Assembly: GCA_030549495.1 (NCBI GenBank)
Contig: JAUIRK010000189.1
Coordinates: 124,001 to 188,000, forward strand
Source: Nectonema munidae
Lineage: Eukaryota; Nematomorpha; Nectonematoida; Nectonematidae
Length of the DNA: 64,000 nt
Direction: 5' to 3'
The position numbers and the translations under genes are program-made. The notes below the pieces were generated by a model. It saw only the letters and a program-made list of their open reading frames with translations. It searched no databases and was not told the DNA's origin. This document shows positions 10,526 through 23,029 of the stretch, piece after piece (positions within the stretch are counted from its first letter, which is position 1; each line of letters begins with the position of its first letter).

Positions 10526-10654
10526 GTAGCTACCAAGACAGAAAACGGATCATCACAGTTTGCTTCGGTGTCTGTTGCTGAGAAAAAAGACCCCGTTGTT
10601 AGACAATCAAGTAGCCTGCAAAAAAACAAGTTCGTTTTTTCGGATAACTGTTAA

Positions 10655-10784
10655 CCCATTAACGACCAATGTTCCTATTTTGGAACATAAGTAATTTCAT
10701 CTTCGTCTGCTTTTTTCAATGACTTTGAATATAAATCGTCTGCGTTTTTTTAGATATCGTCTGCTTTGCTTGGTCTTAAATGGG
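10655..10784. mobile_element. piggyBac-type MITE, copy 2 (130 bp)
   Basis: TTAA (10,651-10,654), CCCATTAACGACCA at the left, TTGGTCTTAAATGGG and TTAA (10,785-10,788) at the right. From GTTCCTATTTTGGAACATAA through the three TCGTCTGC motifs the interior is the same as copy 1 at 8,711-8,840. It inserted about 125 bp beyond the right end of the hAT element. Confidence 0.9.
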
Positions 10785-10799
10785 TTAAGGCGGATAAGG

Positions 10800-11860
10800 T
10801 AACGTGCGGAAGTTATGTGGTCTCACATTACCTTGCTCACAGGATGAAGCCATTCGTTGATGGAGACTTCAACAAGGAGTGACTTGTTAAGGTGACGAAC
10901 TAATCTTTCCAAGGCCATATTCTACATTTGAGGCCATCAGCCTTTATTCGAGCACTGTTTGTCGTCCTGTCGAAGAGTGGTCGGACAACGTGTACGACCC
11001 ACTGAAGACTCCCTGATGTTGCCTTCTCCATTGCTTTTAAGGAGACCATCGATACAAATGACGAAGCCCAGCACTCGATGGACCTCTCGTATCTTGTGTG
11101 CGTGACAACCGATAGTGCGTCAACAATGGCAGAGGAAAAAGAGAGCTGCTAACTCAGCCCATCCAAAAGGTGCACAGCATCATCCACCAAGAGTCCCTCT
11201 TGGTGAATGTACAATGTGAACGAAATGAACTAACATTACAAAGACCTACTCTTCTTCTGTGAGGTCAGATGCCCAAGTCGTGAGTCAATACTGTCCAGTG
11301 TCTTCAACCTACAGCAAGAAATCACAAGCTTACTTCTTGAAAAAAATATTCCAAACGATAAACACTTCTCCAAATTGGCATAACTGGCCTTGCCCAGAGA
11401 CACAACTATGCACCTAAACTACCTGAACTTAAAACTGTAAAAAAAAGAAGGAAAGGCTAGTGACAGATATGAATACCCACATCACCACATTTGAAAAGAA
11501 GCTGCATTTGTGGAAGCTTCAGTTAACTAATGGCCAATTTGTGCAGTCTTCTCACAATGCTGTTTGTGCCCTTGAAAACAGACATGGAAACTTGTGCAAG
11601 CATCATCACCTCTTTGAAAGAGGAATTTGTCTCCCATTTTGTAGGATTCAAGGCGCTAGCTGAGGTCTTCAAGCTTTTCATCACATCTTTTGACTTTCCC
11701 GTAAACGAGGCAATTTTCTTTTTGCAGACGGAGTGCAGCTGCAGTGCAGTCTTTTTGTGCGACCTAGTCCTCTCTTCCAATAATTGTCAAAAATACAATG
11801 CGCATGTTGTAAGAATCGTTGTCATGTTTGGCAGTGCCTACAGTTCCGAGTAGATATTCT
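10800..11860 (+). pseudogene. hAT transposase relic (GTF2IRD2/ZBED-like)
   Basis: The plus strand holds a decayed hAT transposase of the type domesticated in vertebrate GTF2IRD2. Around 11,090 it reads VCVTTDSASTM, equivalent to the CVTTDGAPxM catalytic region. Around 11,460-11,520 it reads MTDMNTHITTFEKKLHLW, matching the conserved segment with FxxKLxLW. At 11,600-11,720 it reads CASIITSLKEEFVSHFVGF. Several frame changes separate these blocks. The GC content (about 45%) contrasts with surrounding DNA, suggesting a foreign or recently arrived origin. Terminal repeats were not found. Confidence 0.7.
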
Positions 11861-12024
11861 CCAAAATAAAATAGACGAAGTATCTCCTTCGCTCTCAATA
11901 TTAGGATTGCCATCTGAATGGTATTATTCTGCTTTCTACTCCCATGTATTCATTTCTTCATAGGAAACAATAACAATTGCTTCACGATATGAATAAAGTA
12001 TTCAAGATATATAAAAAAGACTGC

Positions 12025-12297
12025 GTTGGTTGGCCAATTTTGAGAGAATGGATAAACAAAGTTTTCTTAGGAGCGTTAGAGACGAAGTTGTGATTAGAAA
12101 AGCGAAGAAAGGGAGCCCCAAGTAATCATGGAAAGAGGTGGTGAAAGCACATATGGGAAAAGGGAGACTCTATCTGAAAGATACACAACTGAGAAAGCAA
12201 GAGTGGACGCTGCAAAAAATGAAAATGGTCGACACTGGCTAGACGGGATATAAGACCTTGTTCTCTTCCTGGAGACAAATGGATGATAAAACAATAA
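12025..12297 (+). pseudogene. RTE-like LINE 3' fragment
   Basis: A 5'-truncated LINE tail encodes FERMDKQSFLRSVRDEVV and LRKQEWTLQKMK, and ends in GAGACAAATGGATGATAAAA. It is the same family as the LINE at 43.7-46.1 kb, which has FERMDEQSLLRRVRDEVV. It extends about 90 bp further 3' than that copy, so it shows the family's 3' terminus. Confidence 0.8.
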
Positions 12298-13379
12298 CAG
12301 TCGTCTCATTGATTTTTATATTTTTGTATAAAATTCTTGCATACAATACATTTTATCAAAAACATATATATAGGTTTTTCAAATTAATTTTTCCTATTAT
12401 TTTAAATACAAAAAAGCTGTAATTTTTAGCTAACAAATAAGTTCATATTGATGTTACCTTATTTATAACCATAATAGTCTGAAGAAAGACGTTGGTTATA
12501 TTATATAGAATATAGCTTTATAAAATGTTAATCATAATTTTTTGATGATCATAGGTAATAAACAGCCATGAAACACATGTATACATTCATAAATCATTTA
12601 TCTATTTACATGAAAACTGAACTAAAAATATATAAAAATAAAGAATGAAGTTATTCTAATTAGAGTGAATTTTATTTCCAATTTAGTTTACTTTTCTAAA
12701 AAATAATATATTATTGTTAAAGAACATTTAAAATAAATTCAAGTTAAATATATTTTGAGCTAATCAAAAAAAAGTTAAAATTGAAAAGATAGATTTGTGA
12801 TCTGATAGATAAAGATAGCGCGGTATAAAGACTAATTTGATCAAATTAAATTACGATCAATTAGTTACAATTTTTATTTATCGTAAAAAAGCCTTATGTA
12901 TTTATAGCTAATCAAAATTGTAAATGATATTAGATAAATTTAAAATTATTTAATTTAATATTATTTGATAAATTTGAAAATACGGAAATTGAATAATGTA
13001 AAAAATATTATTCTATATTTATAAAAACAAAAAGTTTATAAATTAAAAAGAAGAATTTTAACATATAGGTTAAATAGAAATATACTTGAGGAAAAAGGAG
13101 AAGAAGCTCCAAAAGGTTTATTTCCAAACATCTTAAAGCAGAACCATTAAAAAATTGAATGAGTCATGAATGAAAGCAATTTTTAAAAGTGAATTAAATA
13201 AAAACTTAAATGAACAAAACCTATTTTATAAATAACTCTTCCGTTTTAGAAAAAGTTATAATACAGAATAATTACAGCCATTTCTATTAGAAAAAATTCA
13301 ACACCAATTGGAAAAGTACAATGAACTTAAAAAATCTTTGACAGCATATCACATAATTTGCTTCTGACTAAGCTTAAAT
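12298..13379. other. AT-rich DNA, nothing recognised
   Basis: Very AT-rich and free of sustained coding frames on both strands. No inverted repeat or known motif seen. Confidence 0.5.
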
Positions 13380-16200
13380 CAGTGGCGGATAACAAAGGGG
13401 GGCCTCATGGACATAGCCCCACCCCTTATGAAAGATGGCTTCGAAAATTACCTTTACAAATTTTGCTTTTTCCTAAAACATCAATACTTGTCGGTAGTTG
13501 ATTACGTTTATATCAACGATATGACATGTCAAAATATTATCCTGTTTAAACAATTTGAGTAGTGAAAATATTGATAATATATTATCAATAATATCACACA
13601 GTGATTAACCAATAATTTTTAACTGGCGAATTGGACAATGGTTGCACTCAGTGTGCTTCCAAGTTGACAGCCATGATTAATAAACTCTTTCCCTGTCGTT
13701 TTAAGCTTACCGCTGCTCTTCTATCTCACTACATACACATATAATAATAACAAATTTCCTCATCACTTTTCTATACTCTGCTCTCTCTCTTATTCGCAGA
13801 CTGCCTCTTCATTGAATATTTTCATTCACTGCTGTTATATTCATCTCTTGTTACCTACTTATTCGCTTTCTTTTTCCTTCTAATTGTAAGTAATCAAAAT
13901 TTTTACTATAATTGTATATTTATTAAGAATTTTTATTAAAATAATCACATTCAAATGGACAAGCAAATTCAAGATTTTAAGGGCTACATTTTTTCTAAAT
14001 GTGTTCTTAAATTTTAACTTTAAAATTTTCCATGTTTTCATTAATTTATATCATATACAACTGACAACCTCAATTTTGAAATTTGATAACATCGTAACTT
14101 GGAAAAGTTTCATTTAATTTTTTATTTGTCTTTTTTAATAATGTTTTTGTGTGGTAAAGTGGTCTAGTCAACAGGTGTTCCATCAACCTGGCCCAGTGAA
14201 ACTGAAAAAAGTGGTAAAACAAGACGAGTTACGCCTTTTTGTTTCGAAAAATATCCTTGGCTGACATACTCTAAATATTTCGATGGGCTTTTTTGTCGAT
14301 TTTGTTTTTTTGCACCTCACACTGTTGGGACGTCCAAAACCTCAGCTAAATAATTGGTGATTTTGCCTTACAGACGCTTTGCTAAATTAACAGGTCAAAA
14401 CGGATACCTATATGAGCACAACGAGGCATTTTATCACGAAACAACAAAACTTGCTGCTTACGATTTTCGAATACAATTTTTCACCAAGAACTCTCAGTTT
14501 ACATTCAGTTAAATTCTACTCTTTAGAAAATGAAAGAAGAAAATCGAAACATTATTTAAAGCATAATCTAAGTTGTTCTTTTATGTTGTAAAATTGGTTT
14601 GCCATTTCGAGGACATAGAGATGACGGCCACATAAATCATGAAAAAATACCAAATTAAGGTTGTTTTCGCTCGATGATACTGCTTTATTCCCCATCTAAC
14701 TTGAGTTTGTTCAATCATCTCTCAAAATCAGCTTTGAATGCCTCCTACCTATCCCAAACTACATAAAATAAAATTATAGCATGCATTTCAACTGTGATTC
14801 GTAGAAAGATCTCTGATGAAGTTCAAAAAGCAATGTTTTATTCTTTTATTGCCGATGAGCTATTAGATTTTTCTGATAAAACTCAGCTTTCAGTTAGCGT
14901 GAGATATATGAGAGATCATTATATAATGGAACATTTCTTAGAGTTTGTGAACCCAGAGTGATTATGTAGAGTAGATCTCGCAAATGAAATTTTGAATCTG
15001 TTAAAACGGACTGGTTTGGTTCCCGAATACTAAGTTGGGCAAGGTTATGATGGCGCAGCAGCGATGAGTGGATCTTTTAATGGGGTACAAACAGAGGTAC
15101 GGTGTCTTTGTGGAAACCAAGCAATATATGTTACAATGTGCAGCTCATTCTTTGAATATGACTCAAGTTAAAACTAGTGAAGTTCCAGAGATTCGAAACA
15201 CCTTTGATATTGTTAGCAGTTTAGCAAAAATGTTCAATTCAAGTGTGTTAGAAATAGAAAATTAGAAGAAACTGTAAATGAATCAACAGATAAGACATCT
15301 AAATACAGGCTCAAAGTTCCATGTCAAACTCGTTGGGTGGAAAAACACGAGGCTATTCACACAGCATACTTTTTGTATTCTGTAGTGATTGATGTACATC
15401 ATAACATAAGCAGGGATAAATCTTCTTCCTTTTCAGAGGCTAATTGCTTAGTCAACTCTAAGCCGAGTTTGTTGTTGGGCTGGTTTCGATGAATGAGGTA
15501 ATGACTCTAACCAAAATATTAGCTCTTTTTAACAATCTAGTTCGAATGATATTTTCACTGCTATAAAACAAGTCTCAATCATAAAACAGCAGCTCGAAGA
15601 ATGGAGAAACAACGAAACTTAGTTTGAGAAAATTTTTGAAAAAGCTCAAAAATTGTATGAGGAAGAGCCTTTGATTATTCCAAGGATAGTTAAGAGAATG
15701 ACAAATAGGACTAATATTCCAGCTGCCTCTCCAATGGAGTTTTACATCCGTTCCATTTTTTGCCTTTCTTGGATGGTATTATTTGGCAAATTGTTGATCG
15801 ATTTGAAAAACACAACGTAACTGTTAGTCTTCTTTGTGGTCTATTACCACAGTTTGCTAAAAAATTAACTTTAATGATGTTAGAAAAGGATTTGATGTTT
15901 ACTGTGGAATAGTGAATTGCAGCTTGGAATATCTAGAATTGGAGTTCCGAACTTGGCAACTTTTTTGCAAGTCAACTCCTGATATTTCACACGATTCAAT
16001 TACAGCTTTGAAAATATGCAAAGAAGCATTTTATATAAAAATCTACAAACTTTTAATCATTTACGCCACCTTACCAATATTCTCATCAACCGCTGAGCTT
16101 AAATGCTTGGTTTTCTGCAATCTAATATAAAGTATTTCAGGTCTTATTAATTTAAGTATCAAATTAAATATGCGCAAATTTGGGGTTATCATAATGGAGA
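13380..16200 (+). mobile_element. hAT element relic (ZMYM/THAP12-like)
   Basis: The left terminus CAGTGGCGGATAACAAAGGG, followed by C-rich sequence, is of the hAT type with CAGTGGCGGAT ends. Inside, in the same direction, lie pieces of one hAT transposase (14,150-16,135). No matching CCGCCACTG terminus was found on the right, so that end is eroded or lost. The transposase is in many frames, implying an old element. Confidence 0.6.
14150..16135 (+). pseudogene. hAT transposase relic with TTF-type N-terminus
   Basis: In order: a TTF/ZMYM-like N-terminus around 14,200-14,560 (RFAKLTG, YHETTKLAAYDFRIQFF, then FEDIEM); the core around 14,830-15,080 (FIADELLDFSDKTQLSVSVR, YDGAAAMSGSFNGVQT); QCAAHSLNMTQVK and PEIRNTFDIVSSLAKMFN (15,130-15,240); and a C-terminal dimerisation piece near 16,060 (IYATLPIFSSTAE, compare ILATLPVSTATAERSFS). 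The YDGAAxMSGxxxGVQ and CAAHSLNL signatures are diagnostic for hAT proteins related to ZMYM1 and THAP12. Numerous frame breaks make it a pseudogene. Confidence 0.8.
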
Positions 16201-17560
16201 TAGAAAAAAGTAATAGAGTTAACTAAATAGACAGAAAAGTTTTTTTCTGATAAAAAAATACTAAAAGAGAATTTTGACCCCAATTAGCCTCGCTAATTGG
16301 TAGAAATTATACAATTTATTAAAAAAGCTAATTGTCCCCTTAAAATTATTACCAAAACTAATTAAGAATGCACTTTTTTATTTAATCTTTCTGAAAAAAT
16401 CATTTTATTCACGAAAAATACTTAAACTAATTTTAATATTCTAGTTAGATTTTGCAAATTAAAAAGTTAAAAATATTCAGAAAGTTAGAATGAGAAATAA
16501 CTCGTTGAAATTATTAGCAAAATAGACTGACGTATGAGTTAATGAGGTTGTGTCTTTGCGGGATAAAAAATTATCATATGAAGTCCAAGTGATAAGAGAT
16601 TTTGATAAGTAAGAAACCTAAACAGAAGATTTTATTGTTGGAAATTTTAACATGGTAAGAATAACTTTTGCAGAAATAATGGCCGGAAATTCATCTTATT
16701 AATTGGTAAGTGAGATAAAAGTGGTGTTTTGACCAAAATATTTGAATTTTCTTCATAGTTAGAAATTTTCGAAATGAGTGTTTTTGTCGAAGATGTGAGT
16801 GAGAATTGCCTTGAATACTTCATGTATAACAGGTCTTATAATAAATTAATTATTTGAAAAATATATAAATATGAATAATATCAAAGCGCAGAAAAATTTT
16901 AAATGTGTAAATAAATAAATGCTTTTATATCGTTTTTGATAATACTTTAATGCGAAAGGCCATTCTTGGATTTGTAAAAATTTAGCTAGTTTTTGGGAAA
17001 ATCATTTGCTAAAAAAAGTAAAACAAACGTTCTAAATTCCTTTTTTATGAAATTGTTAAAACAGCTTTGCGGGCAAAATCATACATAACGGAGGAGAACT
17101 TTTGTTCTCGGTCCTTGGTTTGAGCCCTATTGCTATAAAGTATTGTAATTTAAAGTATGTGTCCCGATTTTGAAGACGTTTTTCATTAATTGTCGGGTCT
17201 GACATTTTACCCAAATTCATTCAAACTCGAGTAAATTGATACGTATATTACTCAGTTTTTTAATAAAAAAATTTAAAAAATTTGCCTATATTTAATACGT
17301 TATGCTAACTAAAATAAACCGGAATTCGAAATTCTGGAAACCGTAAAAAAAATTTAGTCCGAACAGACAAAATATTGTTCTTTAAACCGGAATTTGCGCT
17401 TAAATTCATGTTATTTCTTGCTTTTTTAAGAGTCCATTATTATTTTTATACTTTTTACGTTGCATAAAACTAAAATGGTAATTTACTTTATCTTAAACTT
17501 GAAAAATTCGCATTATATTTGAACGTTTTTTTATTTGTAGATAAATTAATTGAATTTTTC
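16201..17560. other. Unassigned AT-rich DNA
   Basis: No coding frame or terminal repeat recognised. Towards 17,310-17,400 there are CCGGAATTCGAAATTCTGG-like palindromic pieces resembling the subterminal sequence of the pogo element's right end, so the eroded left end of that element may start here. Confidence 0.4.
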
Positions 17561-17593
17561 TGCACCTTTTCTTCATTGGTTTGAAAAAACAAA

Positions 17594-19169
17594 ATGCCTA
17601 AAAGAAAAAGAAATGAGCTTGACTTAAATTCAAAAATGAGTTTGATAAATGATGTTGAAAAAGGGTTGAGCGTAGCCAAGGCAACAATAAAATACTTATT
17701 AGGCAAGTCAACCATCTATGATATTTTGAAGGCTAAGGATAAATATAAAATTCAAGCAAAGCATCATGTGCATCAAAATTTAGAGTGATTAAAACAAAGT
17801 TTACTGATATTGATGAATTAATGCTTAGCTGGTTCAAAACTGCACGCGACAAGAATATTCCTGTTTCTGGACATTAATAAGAGCTAAGGCCGAACAATTT
17901 GCTGAAAAAATGGATATTGAAAACTTTAAAGCTTCAGAAGGTTGGCTTAGCAAATGGAAAAAAAGACACGATATAAAGCAACTTACAGTTTGTGGAGAAA
18001 GGGGAGATGTAAATATGGAAGTTGTTAATGATTGGAAAAAGAGTATTCATCACTTATGCGAAGGGTATAAGCCGGAAAATATTTTTAATTGTGATGAGAC
18101 TGGTTTATTTTTTCGAGCTTTGCCGGACAAAACTTTGTCCTTCAAAAATGATGATGTCAAAGGACTCAAGTTTTCTAAGGAGAGAATAACAATAATGTTG
18201 ACTTGTAGCATGATTGGAGAAAAGGTAAAACAAATTTTTTTGAATATTTTTTCTAATTTTAAATCAAATTTGTTTTTTATAATTTAGTGGACATGTTTAC
18301 ATTCCCATGTTACATGGAAATTCAACAGGAAAGCGTGGATGACTGGTTCCTTATTTGAGGAATATCTTGATGAACTTAACTCCAAAATGAGATTTCAAAA
18401 ACGAAAATTTTATTATTTCTTGATAATGCCTCTTCACACGTTCATTTTGAAAAAAGCCACGTGAAGCTTGCTTTTCTTCCAGCAAATACAACATCCGTAT
18501 TACAACCGTTGGATCAAGGCATAATTAAAATTTTCAAGAACAAGTATAGGGTGAAATTGTTACGCAGTGTGCTTTCCAAAATTGATGATGTGAATACAGG
18601 GAGCGATATCGTCAAACGAATTAGTGTTCTAGACGCTGTAAATTGGTCTTCCCAAGCATGGAAAGAAACGAATGATAGTATGATTTCCAAGTGCTTTAAA
18701 AGATGTGGATTTTAATTAAAAAGACTTAGTGATGATAATGAAGGAGAATTTGAAGATAAAGATGAAGAGTATTTAAAGGATTTGGTTAGTGAAGTTAATG
18801 ATCTCGCAGCTTTAGATAATTATAAAAAAAATAGATGAGCTAGTTCCAGTGGAAGAAGTTGGAAATGATTGGGAGAATGCTTTAATTGAAATCTACTCTA
18901 AAAATCAATCGAGTAAAGAGGAAGAAAATTTTGAAGTTGCGGTTGAGGAAGAAGATGATGAAAAAGATCATGATGATCAGAATTTGACTTTTAAGGAAAT
19001 GGTATCTATGATAAATCAGATCAAAAAATGCTGTTTAATAAAAGCCTCTAACTACAAAAAGCTGAATGAAAAACTTCAAAACCTTACGGAAGAAATTGAG
19101 AGAGAAATTTTAATGGGAAAAAAAAATTTAAAACAAATAAATTTAGATCAACGGCTAATAAAAAAATAA
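17594..19169 (+). pseudogene. pogo/Tigger DDE transposase, broken
   Basis: Starts MPKRKRNELDLNSKMSLI, a CENP-B-type N-terminal helix-turn-helix. The second DNA-binding domain includes SEGWLSKWKKRHDIKQ and GERGDVNMEVVNDWK. The DDE core shows FNCDETGLFFRALPDK (first Asp), then FLDNASSHVHF (second, about 18,425) and TSVLQPLDQGIIKIFKNKYR (third, about 18,495). It ends with AWKETNDSMISKCFKRCGF and an acidic tail. Breaks include a stop near 17,787, two stops near 17,877, an insertion with stops around 18,230-18,330 and a stop at about 18,712. The length is otherwise normal for Tigger-type proteins. Confidence 0.88.
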
Positions 19170-19358
19170 ATTTTTTTTTATTTATAAAATTTTATAACTT
19201 AGACTTTAGTTTGTAGAAAACCTTAAAAGAGTGTAATAGGCTTTCTTTATAGAATAAGTTTTTAGTATAAAAAAATGGCCGTTTCTAGAAACCGGAATTT
19301 CGAAATATAGGAAAATTTTTTCGGTCCGAAGAGAGTCCGGTTTTGGGAGAGTCCACTG
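17594..19358 (+). mobile_element. pogo/Tigger-like transposon relic
   Basis: The right terminus is GGGAGAGTCCACTG followed by TA (19,359-19,360), the expected CAGTGGACTC-type end and TA target of pogo elements. A transposase in the same direction fills the interior. Near 17,310 there is subterminal-like sequence but no clean left CAGTGG terminus, so the 5' end is eroded. Confidence 0.75.
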
Positions 19359-19359
19359 T

Positions 19360-20199
19360 ATATGTTTTTTATAATTATTATAATTGAAAAATGGTGGATT
19401 TTAATATTGTTCGCTTATGTTCGCGTATTTTATGAACAATTTTTTTATATTTTTGATCTTTTATATCGGTTAAAAAAATTACTTGTGTTTTTATGATCTT
19501 TTTGATAATTAATTTATTTTTGTCATTATACTTAAAATATATGGGTTTGTGAAAGCCTTCAATACAATGTTTTATATAGGAAGCATATGCATAAGGTTGG
19601 ACACTAACTGAAAGCTTCTCATATTAGGATCCCACTAATCTTATTTTTTATTCGTAAATATATACAAGATATGAAAACTTTTTCTACTGAATGCAAATCT
19701 TTAACAGTGTTTTCAATTTCCTTATTATTGCTATAAACAGATAACTTAGATATCCACATATATATTGGTATTTCATTTGGATTTATGTGAGGAATATTTT
19801 TTTTTATTGGTTATATTATTCTTTAATTATAAACAATTTTTGGCATACTGCTCTTCTATTTTCAAATTGAATAAGTTAGGCCAATAATAATTCTCAAAAA
19901 TTTCCTGAAATATTTTCAAATTTTTCAGAATCGGTCTTTAGAAATCCCAATTTATAATATTTTCTATTAAATTTTACTCAAAAATTAAAATTTATTTTAG
20001 AAAATTTTTTATGAAAGGATATAGAATCGGTTATATTATATTATTATTTTTTAATTGTTGAAAAATACTGAGTTTTGGTGTATTTTTTTTTAATTTTAAA
20101 TTTTTCGCGTTAAAAAATCTGTATAATCTGAAAGTCTTTAATTGTTCTATTTAGCTACATATTAAATGTAACTGTTCTCCTGAACAGTTAAAAATCATC
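19360..20199. other. AT-rich DNA, nothing recognised
   Basis: More than 75% AT by eye with no coding frame or element end that I can support. Confidence 0.5.
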
Positions 20200-20565
20200 A
20201 AGGTTAGATATATACGAAGCAAAATAATTGTATTTGGAAATACTGTTTCAAGATTATTTCTGACAAGAAGCTGGTACATGAATAATTCCAATGAATTCAC
20301 GTTGACTTCTCTATCATGATAATCTTCTTTGTCATTTACACTATTAGAATCTGAAGATCTAATATTGAAAGCATTTGAAACTTTTGGAGCTTCTAGAGTT
20401 TCTTTTGCAAAGCCTATATTGAGGAAAGCTGAAAACTGTAGTCATCAGACAGACTAGCATCAATATCTTTAGGATATGCTTTTTGAACATCGTTGGCTTT
20501 TTCAATAATTTCTTCAGTCGAGAGCTTAAAATAAAATTAAAAATTTTCTTATTTTCTTCCCTTTA
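20200..20565 (-). pseudogene. Possible hAT-protein fragment
   Basis: On the minus strand 20,530 to 20,430 reads LSTEEIIEKANDVQKAYPKD followed by IDASLSDDYSF. It resembles the inter-domain segment of ZMYM1-like hAT transposases (acidic, with YPxDLD). The remainder is frame-broken. Weak evidence from one short match. Confidence 0.3.
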
Positions 20566-20699
20566 CTTCAACCTTGGGGTTTCAAGAAGATTTTCTCATA
20601 TACATAAATAATATTTATTCTCTTTACTTTTTTAATAATTTAATAAGGAATCCAAGCTAATATTGTAAAATATGTAGTAAGAATCATGGAACATTTTTC

Positions 20700-21360
20700 A
20701 CACATTGTTTGGAATGCAACACATATTTCCATTTTTTTATGTCTGAAACTAAACGTTGTTTGCTTGATCTTTTCTCACAAGTTGGATATGTCTTCCAGTC
20801 ATATAACTCTAATAAAGGAAGCTTCCATTTTAGTCAATTTTTAGCTCGAATGGCTAGTTTCAAAGACCTTTTAACTAAGGAAATATTTTTTTTAAATGTA
20901 TAGATTTGAAAATTATCAAGATAAACATAAAACAGAAAATGTTTCTAAAAACAGAATATACAATAAGTTTATGAATTTTTCAGAAATTTAATAAGTTTTT
21001 GACAAAATAGATGTTGTGTATGATAGAGTATCAGATGGTAGAAAATTTAATTAAAAATTCCCAAGGTGGTAAAATGGTTAAAAATAACATTAGGAAGCTC
21101 AATGAACAGCCAACTCGAGAAAAAATAATTATTATCAGTAGATATTATAGTAAATTTCAAAGATTCTCAAGTTTTAAGCGCCGTGTCACCTATTTTAAAA
21201 ACTTTGCAAGAAAAAGTTTCTTTGAAAATTTCAGTGATTATCCAGAAAATGTGCAAAGTGCGCATTTAAATTCTAAATTAAATTATCAAAATTATATAAG
21301 AACATCTAAAAATACAAAAGAATATATATACAAATTAATTAAAGCTAACGGTTAGCCTAT
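20700..21360 (+). other. Unidentified short reading frames
   Basis: Two plus-strand frames (20,709-20,903 with CLLDLFSQVGYVFQSYN, and 21,011-21,355 with YYSKFQRFSSFKRR) and a bridging frame with KIDVVYDRVSDGRKFN. Composition is more protein-like than the flanks, but I recognise no family and see no clear splice structure. They may be host exons, a decayed transposon or chance. Confidence 0.25.
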
Positions 21361-23029
21361 AAATATTTTTATGAATGCCTTAAAAAATGAAGAACATATT
21401 CCTCAAGATAAATTATATATATATATAATTTGAAGCAGAAAGTAAAAAAATTAAGTCACTGGAAAATAATTCGAAAAATATAACTGATGAAATTCAAATA
21501 TTGTTATTGATGCTATTTACAAATACAAAATTTCATAAATCCAACAAGCAGGCCAGAGTCCAAAAATGATTTGTTATACGAAAAACCAAATTAAGCATTT
21601 AAAAGGTAGTATTTTTGATACTAATTCTCCTGTTAATATATTTGTGCGGAACCTTTAAGCTTGGGAAATGCTTTGTTACATGTACGGTATTCAAAGATTA
21701 TTCTAACTATATAGTTTAACTAGAAATTGTAAGTTCTCTTGTATTTTTATCATTATCGCTAAGCGCACACTGTGTGAAAGACCGGTTTCGGGTATTGAAG
21801 CCTCATCATTTTCACTTTGGTATTGAAACGCATCAACCAACCAGCCGTCAACACTTAGCTTTGATGATTATTATCTACTTATGTATTGAATGTACTGTTA
21901 CGGTCTCAAATCAATGTAGTAGAAGTAGGGCACTATTCTCAGCATATATTGCTTCTTCAGTAGAGTATAAACAAATTTCGAGATTAAAAGTAAAATAGAT
22001 GAAATATTACAGAAGTTCTTTATAAACTTTATTGAATTATGAAGAAAACTAATATACATGCTTACCTACAGGCTTTGTCTAAAATTAAAACATCAAATGC
22101 TGCTTATAACAAATCTTCTCTTTGTGTTTATAAGCTTCTTTCTCTTCTTATGTCCTATTTCTTTGTTAAGGTTCTAGATTTTATCATGGTTAATATTTCC
22201 TATCTTGGTTTCTCATAGCAAAGAGAAATTTTTTACTGTAAATTTACTTTCTTATTATAGGCTTGTATAAGCCCATTGTCAAAAATAAATTCATTATTTC
22301 ATTTTAATTTGTAAATTTCAATTTTTTAATGATAGTGCCCATAACTTAGATGGACGGGCCATGTCCCAAGTGCCCCATAGCTAACTACGTGGCTGCATAT
22401 ATATATATATAAACAAACGCAATAGTAATGAATATATACTATATGCGCCTATTTCACTAAATTTCATGTCGCTGCTCTTCTTTTCTTCCTTAACTTTTTC
22501 TTTCTCTACTCTTTTTTTCTTTCCATTCTTTTTTTTCTTACTACGATCTATGTTTTTCGAGTGGCATCATCTCTAGAAACATAGAAGCTTCGCATCAGCT
22601 TTTGGATTCCAGCAAATCTACAATCTGTGACAACAACAAGAACAATATATTTATTAAAGCTAAAAAATCAAAAGCATAAAATGGCCGTTACTAGATTGAG
22701 GCAGGCTTTTTAATTATACTTTTTTTGCATGGGGCGGATTCCGCCCCCTTCCTCAAACTTTTAATTATTTTACCTAAAGAGAAATAAACCTAAATTACTT
22801 TTACCAAAAGATATTTTATTTAATTTAAAAAACAGTTTTTGAAATAAAACGAATTGAATTTAATAAAAAAATTAAATAAATAAATTTATTTTTTGATTTA
22901 TTGGATCTTTTTATGATTTTTAGATTTTTTAAATTGATTATAAATTCAATACCAAAAAAAAGACAATATGATGAGAGTTGCATTAAATTCACCAGTACAC
23001 TATAAAATAGCATAGATTTCCCTGAGTGG
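21361..23029. other. Mostly unassigned; AT microsatellite and C/T-rich tract
   Basis: Contains a short (AT)n run at about 22,395-22,412, a T/C-rich stretch near 22,480-22,545 and a palindrome GGGGCGGATTCCGCCCC at about 22,730. The last two could be element ends but have no partner. No gene is supported. Confidence 0.4.

Noticed and set aside
11523-11780. 85-codon minus-strand frame
   Set aside because: Antisense of the hAT transposase region that reads correctly on the plus strand.
12094-12309. 71-codon minus-strand frame
   Set aside because: It is the antisense of the RTE-like LINE tail and reads no known protein.
22727-22750. GGGGCGGATTCCGCCCC palindrome
   Set aside because: Isolated; resembles a hAT-like end but has no partner or target duplication.
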